Part shown: positions 47,499-59,136 of the stretch, one piece after another
Layout of the letters: the number at the start of each line of letters is the position of its first letter
How positions within the stretch are numbered: position 1 is the first letter of the stretch
Source of the DNA: Apiospora phragmitis
Lineage: Eukaryota; Ascomycota; Sordariomycetes; Amphisphaeriales; Apiosporaceae
DNA: 64,000 bases
Assembly: GCA_038363925.1 (NCBI GenBank)
Contig: JAQQWL010000008.1
Span: forward strand, 2,480,001 to 2,544,000
Reading direction: 5' to 3'
Translations under genes and position numbers: made by a program
Notes under the pieces: generated by a model
Seen by the model: the letters and a program-made list of their open reading frames with translations, nothing else
What the model was told of the DNA's origin: nothing
Databases searched by the model: none

Positions 47499-49854
47499 TT
47501 AAATAGCCCCTAACAGCACCACATATAAATTAGTATATAAACCAGTTAGCTTTTAATTTATAATTAATTAAATAATACTATCGTCTTCTTTTTCTTTTCC
47601 TCTTTCTGATGGGCCGTAAACTTAACGAGTTAGTACTGTAACGTGCGATTTAAGATGTTATAAATAGCTCGTTAATAAAATAAGCCGCCGAGAAGTATAA
47701 TATCTCTAGAACAACTCTAAGGGCTCGGATTCACAGCCGCAAGACTATAAAATAACGGAATAAGTCCTTCTAAGCTTTAATAATAACGGAAGAGTTTTAG
47801 ATTATAACTTAGTACGTTACGTAGTATAATTTAAGCTGCTTACCGGCGTACGTTATTTTTCGAATATTCGCTTAACGGATTTTTTAAGTTAACGGGATTA
47901 ATATAATACTCGGTAAGCATTAGGTTAAAAGATTTATTACTCGCCATCTATTTATTAGTACTACTCTTTTTAAAAGGATAGATTTCTTAAAGCTTAACGC
48001 AACTTCCGTAAAAAAAATTATAGAGTTTTTTAAGCGGCTTAATAATCCTATTTTAAAATCGATCCCTTTAAAGTTTCGGTTTAACGTCAACGAGATCGGT
48101 AACTAGCTCGGCTATAAAACGAATATAATAATTATTAAACTTATTAAAATAAAAAGAATACTAATTATAAACTCTTTTAACCGAAAATAAGCTTTTACGG
48201 TTAAATATAATAACGCTTTAAACCGAGCCTTGCCTCTTTTTATTATATTTAAAGGTTAATAGGTCCAGTAGTAATAGTTTCCGGAAAAAGAGGACTCGCT
48301 AATGGATACTATAAAAAATTAAGTCTTTACGGTATCCCCTAAAGGTTAAATTAATAAAGAGCTGGCTTTAATATAGCTAAATAAGGTCTTTATCCTTTAT
48401 ATAAAACTTAAAAACGAGGATTAATAGCGGCTTATTATCCTAAATAACTACGCCAGCTACGTAAACGAAGATTTTATTATAATATGCTTAAAATATAAAA
48501 TATAGCTTTTCTTCTTTCCGGCATACTCGTTATACCTATTATAACCTTATACTATATAAAGTTTAATAATATAAATATAAATAAAAAAAACTTCCTTTAA
48601 TATTATAAACTAATTAAAAAGTTTACCTTTTAATTATATATAATAATTAGCGGTTAAGCCGTAATTAATATATTCTTTTTTATAATATTAATAAGCCCCT
48701 TAATAGCCGGAACCGGAAAATAAAAAACTAAATAAAAATAAAACTATTTAAACCTCCCCCCAACGTTTTCAATAAATAATTCTCCTTTATAACGTTATTA
48801 ACACCTACGATTAACCGCTAAATTAAAGAATTAACGAATACGCTTAATAGTAATAATATTATTTTCAATAACGCGACGCGCTAAGTTTTATTCCGGAAGC
48901 TCTAAAAAAGTCTAAATACTTTAAACGGCCAGATCGGCTAATTAGAGCACGAGAAGTCAGTTCTAGAAAGTAATTTAAAAAAAAAAAGAAATAAAAAGAG
49001 GAAAAGAGTAATACCTAACCCTAACTAGAAGTTTACGCGTATACGAGATGTTATAATAATTAAAAAGGAATTAAATAGCGTTATACTGAAACCTTAAACT
49101 ATTACTCTTTTATCATCGGCGCTAAAAGCCGTTATAATTAAATCTAACTTTAAATTTAAAATTAAGAGTGTCATAAAAGCGTTTCGAGACTAAAACGGTA
49201 TTTTTAGAATTTTATATTAATTTTTAATTAAATTATTTATATTATTATTATATAGTATTATTATTAGTTTTTAAGGTCGCCGTTATATAAAGTGATCGTA
49301 GCACCGTTAATTAGCTTAATATTAATAATAGTTACTTTATTAACGCGGCTATAATTAATTATTTTAAACTTAATAATTTTAATAAACTCGTTTTTAATTA
49401 AAAATCGAATATATTAACGTTACCTTAGCGTATAAAACGCCTTAAAAACGTTTAATATTCGTTAAGTTATATATTTAAACTTAACGAGCATTAACGCGAA
49501 GCTTAGTTTAGCTTAGCCGATAGCTTAATTCGCTAATTAAGTCTTTAAAAATAATAATAATACCTGCTAATCTTTATTTAACTCTTATCGCGTCGGTATA
49601 TCGGCTAGGCGCCGGATAACGTACGATCGGTCGGTATCTCATCTACGGACGGCCTCGCGAACACCTAGTCCGAGCTTTACGTCACGTATCGCAGCCTACG
49701 CGCGTTTTTAAATATTAAACGATAATATAAAAAAATAACTAAAAAAAACCGAATAAAATAATAATAATATATATAATTAAAAAGTAAAAGTAATAAAAAA
49801 TTTTTATATTATTATTTAAAAGTCTAACGCGTTTATAACGCGAAACGCGGTAGT

Positions 49855-49885
49855 CCGTAAAGGGGTGGTCTGTGGAAGGGTGCCT
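49855..49885 (-). repeat. Right terminal inverted repeat, imperfect
   Basis: Partner of the left repeat: AGGGGTGG...AAGGGTGCCT followed by TA. The mismatches include transitions expected from RIP. Confidence 0.45.
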
Positions 49886-50086
49886 TAGCTTAATATAAAG
49901 GGTCTCTAAATATTATTATATATTAAATGCCACGTTCGAACTAACTACCTGATGAACTTATCCTTAAAGAAACTAATTTTCATAGCATAATGACTAATTA
50001 AAGGGTATAGTAGGATAAATGCAATATGCACATACATGCGGCCGGGAGTTAAAATCGAAGGTACTCCCTCATCAATTAAGGTTATG

Positions 50087-51330
50087 TTAGACTTCCTCTA
50101 CATCCCTAGTACCCGGGATAGGCCGACGTGGCAGAACCTCAAGAGGATAGGTTAGTTCACCACTAGGCTTTCCCAAAGGCCGAGACTGGGAATACATGTT
50201 ATTACCTTCGCCTCCGCCCTTACTCCCTACAGCGATACCTCCACTCGAGCTTTGGTTTCCATGCTGGCCGCGAAATGATGATGGTAATAATAATGATGGT
50301 AATAATGATGAACCTGTGAATAAGGCGTGGATCGATCTGTACCAGCTTCTCATAGCGGACCCCGGCCCGAAGACTATTGTCACTAGAGGGCCGTATGTTG
50401 GTAGGCAGCTAGAAACAATGGCCAGGCCCAACTGCAAGGCCAACCATAACATGACAGTTGGATGATCATCTGTTGTTTTACATTTGGTCAGAAAACTAGC
50501 TTGAAACTCTCCAAACCACCATCGGAAGTAGTTGGCTCACAGTTTTGGCCCACATTAGGGGGTCTCCATATGGCTGTCAAACGTAAGATACTTGCAACGC
50601 AAACGCTATGATGGCATACTATAAGTCCGGGAAAACATTAGTATTGGATGTAAGATATAACGCACAAAGCTCCGAGGAGGAAGATCCCGATAAGTGATAT
50701 CTTCTTTAATGGTGATAGCTGCAGTTTCAGCGTGGCATTAACGGGGATGCTGAGAATGATAATATCGAGGAAGAAGCTGGTCAGTTCAAATTGGAGTAAG
50801 CCTCGAGGAGTATTCAGACACGAGGAAGCTTGGTCAAGCTTTCCCAAAGGGCTTAGACCGGTGTACACTGGAACATCACGAGAAATATCTCAACCAGGTA
50901 CACCACCTATATCCAGTATTAATTCATTCAGCACATCGAGCGTCGAGTCCAGTAGTGATGAGGACTCAGGCGATGGAAATACTGTATCTTCAATAAATTC
51001 GAGATCTCTTGACACCGAGCGAGGGATCGGTTTCAAACGCTCCAAACTGAGATTTGTTGAGGATGACTAGACTAGCGCTAACTATTGCGCATTATTACCC
51101 GGTGCTGGGAGAATGCGGCGGGAGAGCCATGGAACCCTACAGTCAATGATTAAGCCACAGTACACGGCAAAGGCGCAGAAAGCGAAAATAACCAGCCAGT
51201 CCGAGCCTATGAGCTTTTGGCGGAGAGCCAGGCGCGCCAGGATTCTCATGATAATGGCCACCGCCGCCATAGTGACCATGACGATACATGCCACGTAGTT
51301 CTCTTTAGCGCTCCGAGTTGATGGTTGCAT
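50087..51330 (-). pseudogene. PTH11/rhodopsin-like 7-TM receptor, decayed
   Basis: Three separated minus-strand pieces fit a PTH11-type receptor. The N-terminal one (51330-51082) gives VACIVMVTMAAVAIIMRILA, ALRQKLIGSDWLVIFAFCAF. The middle one (about 50800-50640) gives SFFLDIIILSIPVNATLKLQ and SPLKKISLIGIFLLGALCVI, the hallmark KLQ...KK....GIF.LG. The C-terminal one (50452-50087) gives LALQLGLAIVSSCLPTYGPL and a Gly/Ser/Pro-rich tail. The stretches between have stops and no sensible introns, and helices 3 and 4 cannot be traced. On the opposite strand a Ser/Asp-rich frame (50732-51070) overlaps and could be a tail of something else. The gene sits next to the RIP-mutated transposon. Confidence 0.55.
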
Positions 51331-52771
51331 ATTTGGAGGTCAATAGCGGCATCTTGAGGTATGTATAGGGAATTCAAGATATTAGAAGAAATCATGCGTT
51401 TGAGAGGGTGATATTGGAGGGTCCAGGAGTCGACTGGCTCAGCATACCAGACAGGGAGACAGGGGAATGGTGCTGTGCTATAACATTAAAGGCGAAGATA
51501 GAGATTATTAATTATAATAATAATAAACTATGTCTTTCTTTACTGCTTTTCTATCTCCCCGCTAAATATTAATTCCATCATATTGGTAGGTGGCATACTA
51601 TTAATTATAGCGAGATAGGGGCGGATCGCAATCGAATGCATACGGCTGGTCTTCTTGGACGCTCGAGGTCTCATCAATCTGTTGCGTTAAGGACCTATTG
51701 GCGTGTGTCCTGCAAAGGGAACCCGACTTGCTGACTTACTGCTCTTGTCGACTTAGACATTTACTGGCCCAATGGGACAATATCCATTCGGTCCCGAGAC
51801 CAGACTATCCCGTCATCTAGGTAGTCCTTCATTGATACCGCGATCCAGCATTTCATGCCCCCCTTTCCATGTAAACGCTATCCCCATCATCTTGGCACGA
51901 GAATGAGGCATATATTTATTACTTACTTCATATTTGCCGCCTGTAACACGTAGCACATAGAGAACGCCTCGTTACAACACCTCCAGGCTACAATCTATCC
52001 ATCCCGAAGCAGGCTTCGTACCACGGTTGCAATCATGGCTAGCTCATGGATAATATATCCAAGACCGTTCCCGTCCAGACGATCCCAAACTTTGGAGAGA
52101 CTATTTCTAGTAAATCCAAAGGCTGTCATAATAGCTGCGTGAGGGAGGACAAGCCTGGATTTCACACCGCCATATGCACGCCAGCCGTTGCCCGGATGTC
52201 TAAAATATGTGTCGACTGCCCCAGTGCCTTGAATCCAAAAAAGCGCTTTCCAATCTGGGGGTGGCGAATCCGCCAGGCTATGTATTAATTAACACACACC
52301 AATTGGCTAAATTTGGGACTGAGGGGTGAATGGGGGGGAGGCCTGTAATAACAATGCAGTAAGCTGGCCCCCAACCCCCGGTGAAGAGCACACCTGGGTA
52401 GATTGACCTGCACATCCGTGCATGAGCACTTGACGACGAGGTTTTGCGGTATTCGTCTCACAGATATGCATCCTTTAGCTATCTTGTATGAGCGCAGAGG
52501 CACTTCCATCATAGTATCTCGCTGCTAAGCCAATCATCAATGATACTGTGCATAAGTAGATTTGCTGGTCTCTTGCTTCTAGGAGGGAGGGGTGATAGTC
52601 GCTTTTGATAGAAATGGCCTTGGAGTGAACCTACTTAAGAGTGTCTGTAGTGCTTGGGATGATAGTGAAAAGTTACTTGATCGTTTAGGCTTTTATAGTA
52701 TCTGACACGAGTGAATACAATACAAGAGGCTATAACTCACTCAAGTTCCATTTTCTATCACTTGGCACGCA
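51331..52771. other. Intergenic region in decayed accessory block
   Basis: No gene. Short frames such as one at about 52046 have no supporting motif. Confidence 0.4.
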
Positions 52772-54609
52772 TTGGAGGACCCTGTAGTTGTCGTCGAGTT
52801 CTCGTTTCGCTTTCTCCAGAATGCTGCGTCCAAGGAGGGGTTGTGGGACATCATACGTGATGGACGCTCGACCATGACAGAAGTGCCCGAAAACCGTTTT
52901 AGTTTAAATGTTCATCACAAGGACAACGGCTTCCGAGATAATTTGGTATATTCTCCCTTCCCATCTCGCATTCTCACGAGCGCTGCATACTGATGGGGGA
53001 AAAAAACCATGTTCTCAGGTAGCAGGTCCTGGAGGGCATTACCTAGAAGTCGACATCGCTGCCTTCGACGCACCCTTCTTCACCATGAGTGCCAACGAGG
53101 CTAGATCAATGAACCCTCAGCTACGTCTCTTACTCGAGACTACCTATCACGCTCTCGAAGCAGGTAAACTCCTCGACTTTCAAATCCAGAGATTATATGT
53201 TGTTCCGAGTTAACCTAGAATACTAGCTGGGATATCTTTGGACGACGTCCTAGAAAGCAACACTTCCGTCTTCGCGGGGAGGCTAACGTGCGACTACTCT
53301 ACCTTGTACAACCATGATGGAGAGCTAAACCCATAATACAAAGCAATGGGAACCTCGTCCGCTATGCTATCCAATCGACTCTGTTGGGTCTACGACTTGC
53401 GTGGTCCAAGCATGACGCTCGATACAGCGTGCTCAGGCAGCCTCATGACTCTTCACCTGGCCTGCCAGAGTTTACTACGTGGGGAGTCTGGAATGGCAAA
53501 CCGAAACGGAAGGAAGTTGTTTCGAGATACAAAGATAAGCTAATTTACAGGCTGAATCAATAGTCTAGTATGCGGCGCTCAGTTGCAATCAGCACCAAGC
53601 ACGTCCTCGATGCTGTCCAGGCTAAACTTCATTTCCCCGTCGAGTCATTCCTACAGCTTTGACAGCCGAGCAGACGGCTATAGCCGAGGCGAAGGGGTCG
53701 GCGTCGTAGTTATTAAGAGGCTTTCCCAAGCAATTGGGAATGGAGACACCATCCGTGCTGTGATTCGTGGCACATCGGCTAACCAGGACAGCCGGACACC
53801 TTCCATTTCCCAGCCCAGCCTGCTGGCGCAGCGCACACTCATCGAGCAGGCCTACAAGGTGGCAGGCCTAGATCTGCGCTCAACTACATATTTCGAGGCG
53901 CATGGGACAGGCACCCCCATCGGTGACCCAATAGAGGTATCGGTAATATCCCAGGCCTTCTCTGGCCATCCTCAGCCAAAGCCAATATAGGGCATCTCGA
54001 AGCCGCTGCCGGGATAGCGGGGCTCATTAAGGCCATCACGATTCTGGAAGAGGGCGAAGTTCCCCTGAATGCCCTCCTGAAGCATCTGAACCCATGTATC
54101 GATATCGATCCGGGAAAGTTTAGTGTGAGCCACAAGAACAACTACCCTTTTACCCTTTAACACACCCCCCTTCCTCCTTTGGGTCAATAACGGATAGCCA
54201 CTTTACATTTTGAATTATTCTGATCGACATGCTAGTTCCCCTACATCTGCTATAACCTGTCCCCCAGACAGGCTGAGGCGGGCCTCTGTGAACAGCTTTG
54301 GGTTTGGATGGGCCAATGCCCATGTTGTAGTTGACGACGCTCTGCATTACCTGCGTGATCGTGGGATCGCGGGTATCCACCAGACCGTGTCTCGATCAGA
54401 CGATAATGCCTCAATGAACAGTACGACATCTGTCCCTCCTTCCCGCGCAGGTACGGACGGGAAAGCATGTGGGAAAAGCCCCTGTCTGCAGCCGATGAAG
54501 ACGGCGTTGACCGACTAGCTGCTGGTCTAAGGAACCACCTGGGACTTCGAGACTCGGATCAGGGAAAAGACAGATTCATGCAGGATATTGTCTTCACACT
54601 TGCGGCTCG
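52772..54609 (+). pseudogene. Ketosynthase remnant of a reducing polyketide synthase
   Basis: From VVVVEFSFRF near the start, a fungal HR-PKS ketosynthase can be followed through several frames and introns: STMTEVPENRFS, an intron from about 52945 to the CTCAG before VAGPGGHYLEVDIAAFDAPF, NEARSMNPQLRLLLETTYHALEA, a second intron, GISLDDVLESN, TSSAMLSNRLCWVYDLRGPS, the active-site motif DTACSGS (Cys codon 53430-53432), DGYSRGEGVGVVVIKRLS, YFEAHGTGTPIGDP, NIGHLEAAAGIAGLIKAI and RRASVNSFGFGWANAHVV. It ends within the post-KS linker (LQDIVFTLAAR-like) at about 54609; no AT, DH, ER, KR or ACP follows. A TAA at 53334-53336 where CAA is expected, a deletion with frameshift just before NIGHLE and other breaks show it is dead. 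No tailoring genes are nearby. Confidence 0.8.
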
Positions 54610-55767
54610 GTGAGGATGAGTAGATAGATAGCGATACCTTCTATACCAAGAGCTAGCTCGAGTATTCCGGGCGTAATGAGTTATACTCGTCTGAAACCTG
54701 ACGTATCAAACCCGAGAGAGTGGATACGATGCGCCAGCGAGGCCCAGCCAAGCCACAAAGTCCTTGATGCCCGCGTCACCTGCATCATGTAAGCCTCTTT
54801 GCTATCAACTGATACCTCACACCCTAGTCCTTGTCGGAGAGGTGACTGCGGCGGCAAGGCTCGGCTCACATCAACACATGTATATGGAATGTGGCACGAT
54901 TTACGTGCTCTGGCGGCTGTTGACAGTAAATAGCAATTTGCAACGCCTAACGAACTAACTATATATCAGGCGCGCTGTCCGAGGAATTCGCAACCAGTTA
55001 TATATGCATCATTCCCACAGTTCACATTATGGCCATACATTAAGTCATAAATAGTCATGTTGCCTGTTCCTCCTTATATCTCTCAGGGGCCGAGGTCGGG
55101 GTCCTTTCTATGGCACCATTGCATTGGCATCTATCTCTTCGCCTTTTACTCGCCTTGACGTTCGCCTATAATGCGTCTCTGACAAGTGCCTGTACTTCAG
55201 TTCCCAGCAGCCAGGGAAATTATCGGATCACGTTTTTACTCTTGAAGACAAAAGAGCTAATAATTCGAGAAATCGAAACATACTTTATGCTTATAGGAAT
55301 TTTTCAAACCGAAACTCATTTGCGCCCAGACACGGTGCCTCCCAGGGGCCTGTAAAACTTTATATTCACGGCAAATTGCCACGGAGATAACAAATCACAA
55401 TTGGCGGAACTATTTTGTCTCTTGGCTTTCCGAAAAAGTAGTCAAAATGCGATTGACAGTGTACACGACTCTTCTCAAGAGATGGCTTGGAGCGTTATCA
55501 TGAGGATGCCCATCGCATCGACCTGGTATTGCAGCAACCTTCTGTGCCATCAGGTTGGTACAGCCATTTTTGAAGTCGTTGATACCAAGTTTATTGCAAA
55601 CTTTCATCAGGGGTTCGGTTTTGACTGGGTACCAAGTGGCCACCCATTTGGAGAAGCGAGTCGATGATGGAATTTATTATGGCAAACTTGCTCCAGCACT
55701 GACACTCCCACGTATCTCACTCCTCAACTCTACTTGTTGAGACCATTGGACCATCCGCACGCCCACC
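54610..55767. other. Intergenic region
   Basis: No supportable gene after the PKS remnant stops. Confidence 0.4.
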
Positions 55768-56461
55768 ATGTTTGATGGCCCCAAGCCACCAGGCATGCCT
55801 TCGGGCACCATAGCTAAGTACCTAGCCAGAAAGCTGGTCAATCTGGTGCTGCGAAGCAAGAACAAGCCCAAGCCCGAGCCGGCGCCCAAGCCACGCCCGG
55901 CACCCCCAGAGCCCTCGGTCAGACCCGAAGACTACCTCACCCTCCACAACCTGGTGGCCGCCCTGAAGACCGTGGATCTCTGCCAAGACTTGAACGGTGG
56001 CGGCGTGTGCGGCCAGCAGCTAGAGGTCATGATGCGCCGCTAGGAAGAGAGCGACAAGAGGTTCCCCCTGGGCGGCCTCGCGGACGCCGTTCAAGCTGAT
56101 GGTGGAGATCAAGGAGTCCGAGGAGGAGGGGGTCGCCGGTAGTCCTACCGGCGCGGTCTGGGTGGTCAACAATTCGGAGTACCACCGGCGGCACGCGGAA
56201 AAGAGGGCGAAGACGCAACTCGATGGGGTACTCATGGCGCGTATCGCCGACTCGTTGAAGGACCTGGTCGACTGCGGGAGAATTTCGCGGTGGCCCAAGT
56301 TCGAGAAGGCGGAGGCTGACTATCTGGACTACTACCCATGCTTTCAGAAGAGGGGGGGGGCCCTATCCTATGGAAGCACGTTCCCGATGATAAATTCTAC
56401 TGAGGGCGAAACAGACGCTGTTTTGCCTACTTTCAATGTGAAAGAAAGTGCCCTTTCTTGA
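55768..56461 (+). pseudogene. Unrecognised protein gene, broken
   Basis: A GC-richer island with two overlapping coding pieces. Piece 1 (55768-56043) opens MFDGPKPPGMPSG, has a Pro/Lys linker (NKPKPEPAPKPRPAPPEPS) and then PEDYLTLHNLVAALKTVDL and a Cys-containing turn, ending at TAG 56041-56043; the same frame goes on sensibly (EESDKRFPLGGLADAV), so the TAG looks like nonsense. About 50 bases on the frame changes and continues MVEIKESEEEG, GAVWVVNNSEYHRRHAEKRA and PKFEKAEADYLDYYP to a stop at 56461. It may be a decayed gene or a live one with sequence errors. No family known to me. Confidence 0.45.
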
Positions 56462-57100
56462 GATTCTCATGCTCAAGTACTCGGCGGAGAATGTGAACAC
56501 GGAACCGACATCGATGGCGACGTATTTGGGTAATAGACCCTTATGGGTAAACGTGTTGCTTCCACCAGATGATACCGTACTGTGAAAATTAGGGGTAATT
56601 TACGGGAAATATACCAACAGTAGTCCTTTCGTCCTCAGGGGCATACAAAACGAGGTGCTACACGGCTTACGTAAAGCATGTGGCACAGGGAGTAGGATAC
56701 TTGTGCATTTATGGGTTGCATCGATATATATAGACGTTGGAAAGATAAGACCATAACAAATCCCCTCCCTATGCCATGTGGGTAGCATAAAATATCGACA
56801 ACTTTTTGAAAGGATTAGAGCATTCTGTTAAATGGTATACAAAGGTGGCCCTTGCATTTGGCTAATCGCATCTTTTGACGAGAACAGCTCTCTTTACCAA
56901 GCGCCACGTATCATGCTAAAAGCTCTTGTGACAATAGTCTCTTAACTTGCGGGGGTTTTTGCAACTATGCCGTCCCGTACGGGAATTCAGCTCTATCCCA
57001 CGAGTCTATGTTAGTCATTAGAAGACGATAAGGTCATCATATCCAGACAGATCTTCACCGGAGCTTGCTATTCGCCATCTGCATGTACGGTTCACATACT
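56462..57100. other. Intergenic region
   Basis: No gene seen. Confidence 0.45.
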
Positions 57101-57961
57101 TCACAGAGTTGCAAGCAACCCAGCAACCATGATGCATTTCATTAATCTTGGGAATGAGGGGGCCCGCGCACCGTCCTCAGCAATGCCAGGTCTAAGAGCC
57201 TGTCCGCCGTCAATCTCATGTACGTCGGCTGGACCTGCCACCCATGCCATGTTCCGTGTTGTCGTCGCCGCGGAGTGAGAGATTGGGACTGGGTCGGGCG
57301 AACTCGCTGGCATGCAACGGGTTAGCCAAGCAGCCGAGACTGGAACTTAATATCTCGAGTAGTAGAACTTGCTCACATGGAGTATTTCCAACGCTGGTGC
57401 CGCTGCTGGTAGTAGTCGAGCCACCGAAGAGAGAGTATGTAATAGTGTCGGAATAGGTGGTAAGTCGTCCGTCAGCCAGCGTGGCGGCAGCGGTAAAGAC
57501 GGCAGTGGCGGGGACTGGAGCGTACGACGTATAGATGTGCTGCTGGGTAAACATGGTGCTGTGACCACCAAGCTCAGTGGAATACACCACGTTGGTCGTG
57601 ATCAGTTGGCTGGACGCAGATCCGACCGACGGTGCCGCACGCTCTGTTGTAGTAATAGCTGTCGGCGCGGCCGTCGTTTCGCTACAGTAATCCAGGTATG
57701 GTTGAAGAGAACGGTCCACGTCAGTCGTCGATCTGGAGTGCGCCTTCAAACATTCTCTACATGCTGATACGTAGTCTTGGAATGTCGAATCAGGTCTGCA
57801 AAGCTGGCTCTTCTCGGTACTCTGAGCCTCAATCAAGGCATTGTCTAGTGTATTTGGTTAGGGTTCCTATACTTACAAGTCGAACATATATAACCATTGC
57901 TCTTATACTTACTGCAGTTAACATAGCAGATGGCGGGAACTGTCGTCTGATTAAGCGCCAT
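57101..57961 (-). CDS. Ser/Thr-rich Cys-containing surface protein
   Basis: Exons 57961-57913, 57844-57377 and 57306-57101 join in phase to 240 aa. The N-terminus MALNQTTVPAICYVNCNNAL leads into EAQSTEKSQLC, FQDYVSACRECL and LQPYLDYC: six cysteines in a compact head, as in a family of fungal cell-surface proteins. A long Ser/Thr-rich mucin-like stretch follows (TTAAPTAITTTERAA onward). The end is LMKCIMVAGLLATL, a hydrophobic tail suitable as a GPI signal. A clear N-terminal signal peptide is missing in this reading, so an upstream exon may exist. Introns have donors GTAAGT and GTGAGC and acceptors CTAG and CCAG. The role is unknown; a cell-wall or adhesion-type protein is likely. Confidence 0.6.
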
Positions 57962-58431
57962 CGCGATGCTCCGCGAAGGTACAGAAAAGAAATTTGAGGG
58001 TGGTGAAAGCAAGAAGTGTAACACGGTCCTCGGATGGCAAATTGGGCAAGAGTGCACTTTATCAGGGTCATCGCCCCCATGTTATTCCCGATTCGCACCC
58101 TGTTGCATTATTGGGGGCTGCAATATTGAAGCAGGCTGTGGAGGACTCGTAGGTGGTTGGGCTACCTCGATGCACATGCCTGTGTCTCTTCAGCCTAAAT
58201 TCCCTTGCGGATTGATGATCGCACATGTTTTCTCAAGATGGTCAGCTTACATAGCTATGGCAGGCCGTAGCCTAGGAAGAACATTCACAGTATCTCTGAC
58301 CTTTTAGACTTGAGGGTGGTGTTGAGGAAGAGAAAAAGGGGTCAGGCCAAGGATGTTAGTAGTACGGCAAGTGAGTACTAGTGTATATTGTACCATAGGC
58401 ACAAGTTCTCTATCAAAATACTTGACTACAT
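57962..58431. other. Intergenic region
   Basis: No gene between the surface protein's start and the tRNA. Confidence 0.5.
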
Positions 58432-58523
58432 GGGGCTGTAACTCAGTGGTAGAGTGTACGCTTTGCATTATGCAAACCACGTGTGATTGCGTAAAGCCCA
58501 GGGTTCGATCCCCTGCTGCTCCA
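58432..58523 (+). tRNA. tRNA-Ala(TGC) with intron
   Basis: Acceptor GGGGCTG/CTGCTCC includes the G3-U70 pair that marks alanine, with one U-U mismatch at pair 6-67. The D arm is CTCAGTGGTAGAG; the anticodon stem TACGC/GCGTA has loop TT-TGC-A. A 20-base intron (58468-58487) holds TGCAAA, complementary to the loop. The T arm CAGGG-TTCGATC-CCCTG is perfect, and the discriminator is A. Confidence 0.92.
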
Positions 58524-59136
58524 AGATCATTCCGATGGTCGATTTCCTTTTTGTCATGCTTTCTATCGTCAATCCGTTTCTGGATTGTAGTTTAAACCTG
58601 CAATTGCTTTTTTTGCCCTCTGTGGTGGGTTTCTTACCTACCTAGTTTACTTTGGCTTCGGAGTCAGGGCGAAAATGATTTCGCACGATAAGGAACCCTT
58701 CTGCAGGTGGTCGATGATATTGTCACCAGGTACCACCGCATTTTGGTAATTCTACTGTCACCATGAGAGCCAAAGCACATTTAACACGGACACCAAAGAC
58801 CGCAGTATTGAATCAATCAGTTGACATTGCCGGGGTATCTATTCTACACATCTGCTCTTGGCTATACACAACCACTTCGACTATCTGCGAAGTGTTACGC
58901 CGGTGGTTCGAACAAATGAGCTCGCCAAATCGCCGTATCCTGCCATCACGCCGCCCCGTTTCGTCACCTCGCACAACATGCGCTTGAGTTCCATACCATC
59001 ATCCATCATCAGACCCCAATTCATGACAACAGCAAGCTGGATGGACGAGTTTCGCAAGAGAACCATGCTCGTTCGCCACCCTAGCCACGAATCAACCCGT
59101 GAGATGAAGCCTGCCAGTGTAGACCGGGATGCGAGA
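58524..59136. other. Intergenic region
   Basis: 3' flank of the tRNA and of the dynein gene. No gene seen. Confidence 0.45.

Larger units (their letters stand above)
47468..49885 (+). mobile_element. RIP-degraded Fot1/pogo-type DNA transposon
   Basis: A 2.4-kb AT-rich block with no open frame longer than 60 codons. Translated through its stops, the plus strand still shows a DDE_1 (pogo/Fot1) transposase: an ATG near 47609 (MGRKLNEL), a helix-turn-helix relic near RTTLRARIHSRKT, IPLKFRFNVNEIG for the family's IP...RYNVDETG, ALPLFIIFKG, and RLIILNNYASYVNEDF for RLLILDGHGSHVT.EF. Both visible catalytic Asp codons are now AAC (48089-48091) and AAT (48443-48445), each one G-to-A step away. Many TAA/TAG stand where CAA/CAG/TGG are expected. 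TA flanks both ends (47466-47467 and 49886-49887), and the ends form imperfect inverted repeats with ACCCCT/AGGGGT cores. Decay by RIP is the simplest cause. Confidence 0.75.

Noticed and set aside
47468..49885. AT-rich block as a possible centromere or replication origin
   Set aside because: Transposase relics and TA-flanked inverted ends explain it better.
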